Assembly: GCA_021158895.1 (NCBI GenBank)
Contig: JAGGSW010000007.1
Location: forward strand, 1 to 6,026
Direction of reading: 5' to 3'
Source of the DNA: Candidatus Odinarchaeota archaeon
GTDB lineage: Archaea; Asgardarchaeota; Baldrarchaeia; Baldrarchaeales; DXJG01
Length of the DNA: 6,026 bases
In this document: positions 4,907 to 6,026 of the stretch, one piece after another
Numbering within the stretch: the first letter of the stretch is position 1
Layout: each line of letters begins with the position of its first letter
Notes under the pieces: generated by a model
What the model saw: only the letters and a program-made list of their open reading frames with translations
The model's database searches: none
Told to the model about the DNA's origin: nothing
Program-made: the position numbers and the translations under genes

Positions 4907-5968
4907 CTACTCTGTGAAAGACTTTATTCTTTTTTCGTTAAGTCTTTTAATGGCTTCTGATACGAGTTTGACTGCATTTTGGAAATCTTCAAGGCTAAGA
5001 ACTCCTACATGACTGTGAATATACCTTGTTGGTACTCCTATCACAATACTTGGTACTCCATGCTTTATCATATGTATCCTTCCAGCGTCCGTACCTCCAC
5101 GTTCCATCACATCAACCTGATACGGTATTTTAAGGTCTTCTGCAAGATCAATAATGAAATCTCTAAGTTTAATGTTTGGAATTAAAGTGGCATCACGCAG
5201 TAGTATAGCTGGTCCTTTTCCAACTTTTTCTTGTGCTTCTTCAGGCTTCACTCCCGGAACATCTCCTGCTATTCCGACCTCTAACACGAAGCAGAGATCT
5301 GGGCTGACAACCCAACCACTTGTTTGAGCCCCTCTAAGCCCTACTTCTTCCTGTGTTGTACCAACACCATACACTGAAACATCTAGGCTTTCCTTTGACA
5401 GCATTCGCATTATTTCAATGACAGCTGCGCATCCTATACGGTCGTCAAAAGCCTTACCCATTATTAAATTCGGATTCGCCATTCTTTCAGTAGTTGTTTC
5501 CGGCACTATTGGATCTCCCGGTCTCACACCCATTTTCTCTGCTTCTTCTTTGCTTGGGGCACCTATATCTATGAACATCTCTTTCTTTTTCACAACTTTT
5601 TCCGCTTCTTTTGGTTCTAATATATGTGGTGGCTTAGAACCTATAACGCCGACAATGTCTCCCTTTTTGGTTCTGATTCTAACTTTTTGTCCTAGTAAAA
5701 CTTGATCAAACCATCCTCCTAGGGGAGAGAACTTTATGAACCCGTTCTTATCTATTAGCTTTACCATGAAACCTACTTCATCCATGTGTGCTGCTAACAT
5801 AACTTTTGGGCCACTGCTCCCCTTGAGTTTCGCTATTATACTTCCAAGCCTGTCTTGTTCAATATCTCCGTATTTTTCTAATTCTTCCCTCATTAATTTT
5901 CTAACTTCTACCTCGTATCCTGGGGGGCCAAACGCTTCAGAGAGCTTTTTTATTAATTCAAAACTCAT
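4907..5968 (-). CDS. M42 family metallo-aminopeptidase (TET-type)
   Basis: Cytoplasmic two-metal aminopeptidase. Members such as Pyrococcus horikoshii TET form large hollow dodecamers that strip residues from peptides released by the proteasome and other proteases. Many database entries call the family endoglucanase or cellulase, which is a historical misnomer. The 353-aa product has family length. Motifs in order: AAHMDEVG (H61 ligand, D63); GSKPPH (110-115) in the inserted dimerisation domain (about 71-165); AFDDRIG (bridging D175); TTQEEVGLRG (catalytic E207, ligand E208); VLEVGIAGDVPG (E230, where the usual ligand is aspartate); MERGGTDAG (288-296); and TRYIHSHVG (H318 ligand). The pattern is complete apart from the conservative Asp-to-Glu change at 230. 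The start is firm: GGTGAT lies 5 nt before the ATG. Substrate preference cannot be read from the sequence. Its neighbour across the gap is unrelated, but tldD/tldE nearby also act on peptides. Confidence 0.95.
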   Translation of the reverse strand: MSFELIKKLSEAFGPPGYEVEVRKLMREELEKYGDIEQDRLGSIIAKLKGSSGPKVMLAAHMDEVGFMVKLIDKNGFIKFSPLGGWFDQVLLGQKVRIRTKKGDIVGVIGSKPPHILEPKEAEKVVKKKEMFIDIGAPSKEEAEKMGVRPGDPIVPETTTERMANPNLIMGKAFDDRIGCAAVIEIMRMLSKESLDVSVYGVGTTQEEVGLRGAQTSGWVVSPDLCFVLEVGIAGDVPGVKPEEAQEKVGKGPAILLRDATLIPNIKLRDFIIDLAEDLKIPYQVDVMERGGTDAGRIHMIKHGVPSIVIGVPTRYIHSHVGVLSLEDFQNAVKLVSEAIKRLNEKRIKSFTE

Positions 5969-5973
5969 TTTTT

Positions 5974-5979
5974 ATCACC
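5974..5979 (-). promoter_or_regulatory. Ribosome-binding site of the M42 peptidase gene
   Basis: GGTGAT on the minus strand, 5 nt before ATG 5968, is a full match to the archaeal Shine-Dalgarno core and fixes the start. About 47 nt remain beyond it to the window edge. I see no clear TATA box there, so the promoter may lie outside the window. Confidence 0.8.
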
Positions 5980-6026
5980 ATTCATATTCTACTTTATCTC
6001 TAAAAGAAGTTATCGATACAATGTTC

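Noticed and set aside
5418..5705. 95-codon plus-strand frame within the M42 gene
   Set aside because: It is antisense to conserved M42 motifs, and its Ser/Phe/Thr-rich text is typical of a shadow frame.
4907..5968. Endoglucanase/cellulase annotation for the M42 gene
   Set aside because: The metal-binding motifs HMDE, FDDR, QEE and RYIHS are those of an aminopeptidase. The cellulase label is a known historical misannotation of this family.
1..6026. Defence island, mobile element or CRISPR array
   Set aside because: There are no transposase, integrase or nuclease genes, no regularly spaced repeats, and gene composition is uniform across the window.

Overview
The window looks like ordinary chromosomal DNA from an AT-rich archaeon, probably thermophilic. 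The reasons are: a family 4 [4Fe-4S] uracil-DNA glycosylase; an M42 (TET-type) aminopeptidase; Shine-Dalgarno sites of the archaeal GGTGAT/GGAGG kind; TATA-like boxes about 25-50 nt before start codons; and heavy use of AGA/AGG for arginine. A TACK-lineage archaeon is my guess, but nothing here fixes the phylum.

Layout. 1-82: promoter and leader. 83-670 (+): uracil-DNA glycosylase. 671-1036: a non-coding gap of 366 nt. Its first third (about 693-803) is a GC-rich island that folds into a long closing helix with two inner hairpins, and is the best candidate for an unannotated RNA gene. The rest of the gap is AT-rich, with several TATA-like boxes and one 17-nt palindrome. 1037-2431 and 2433-3779 (+): tldD and tldE, separated by one base and clearly co-transcribed. 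3782-4477 (-): an unrecognised, highly charged helical protein that converges on tldE with two bases between the stop codons. 4478-4906: a 429-nt gap with the hypothetical gene's promoter, a possible frameshifted remnant of a small gene, and a T-rich terminator candidate. 4907-5968 (-): M42 metallo-aminopeptidase. 5969-6026: its ribosome-binding site and upstream region.

Functionally, three of the five genes concern peptide breakdown. TldD/TldE is a heterodimeric metalloprotease that cuts unfolded or modified peptides, and M42 enzymes are large self-compartmentalised aminopeptidases that trim peptides to amino acids. They are on opposite strands with a hypothetical gene between them, so a joint role is only suggested. 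The glycosylase is a separate DNA-repair gene. I see no mobile element, CRISPR array, tRNA or rRNA, and no overt new multi-gene system. The items most worth a second look are the structured RNA candidate at 693-803 and the uncharacterised protein at 3782-4477.
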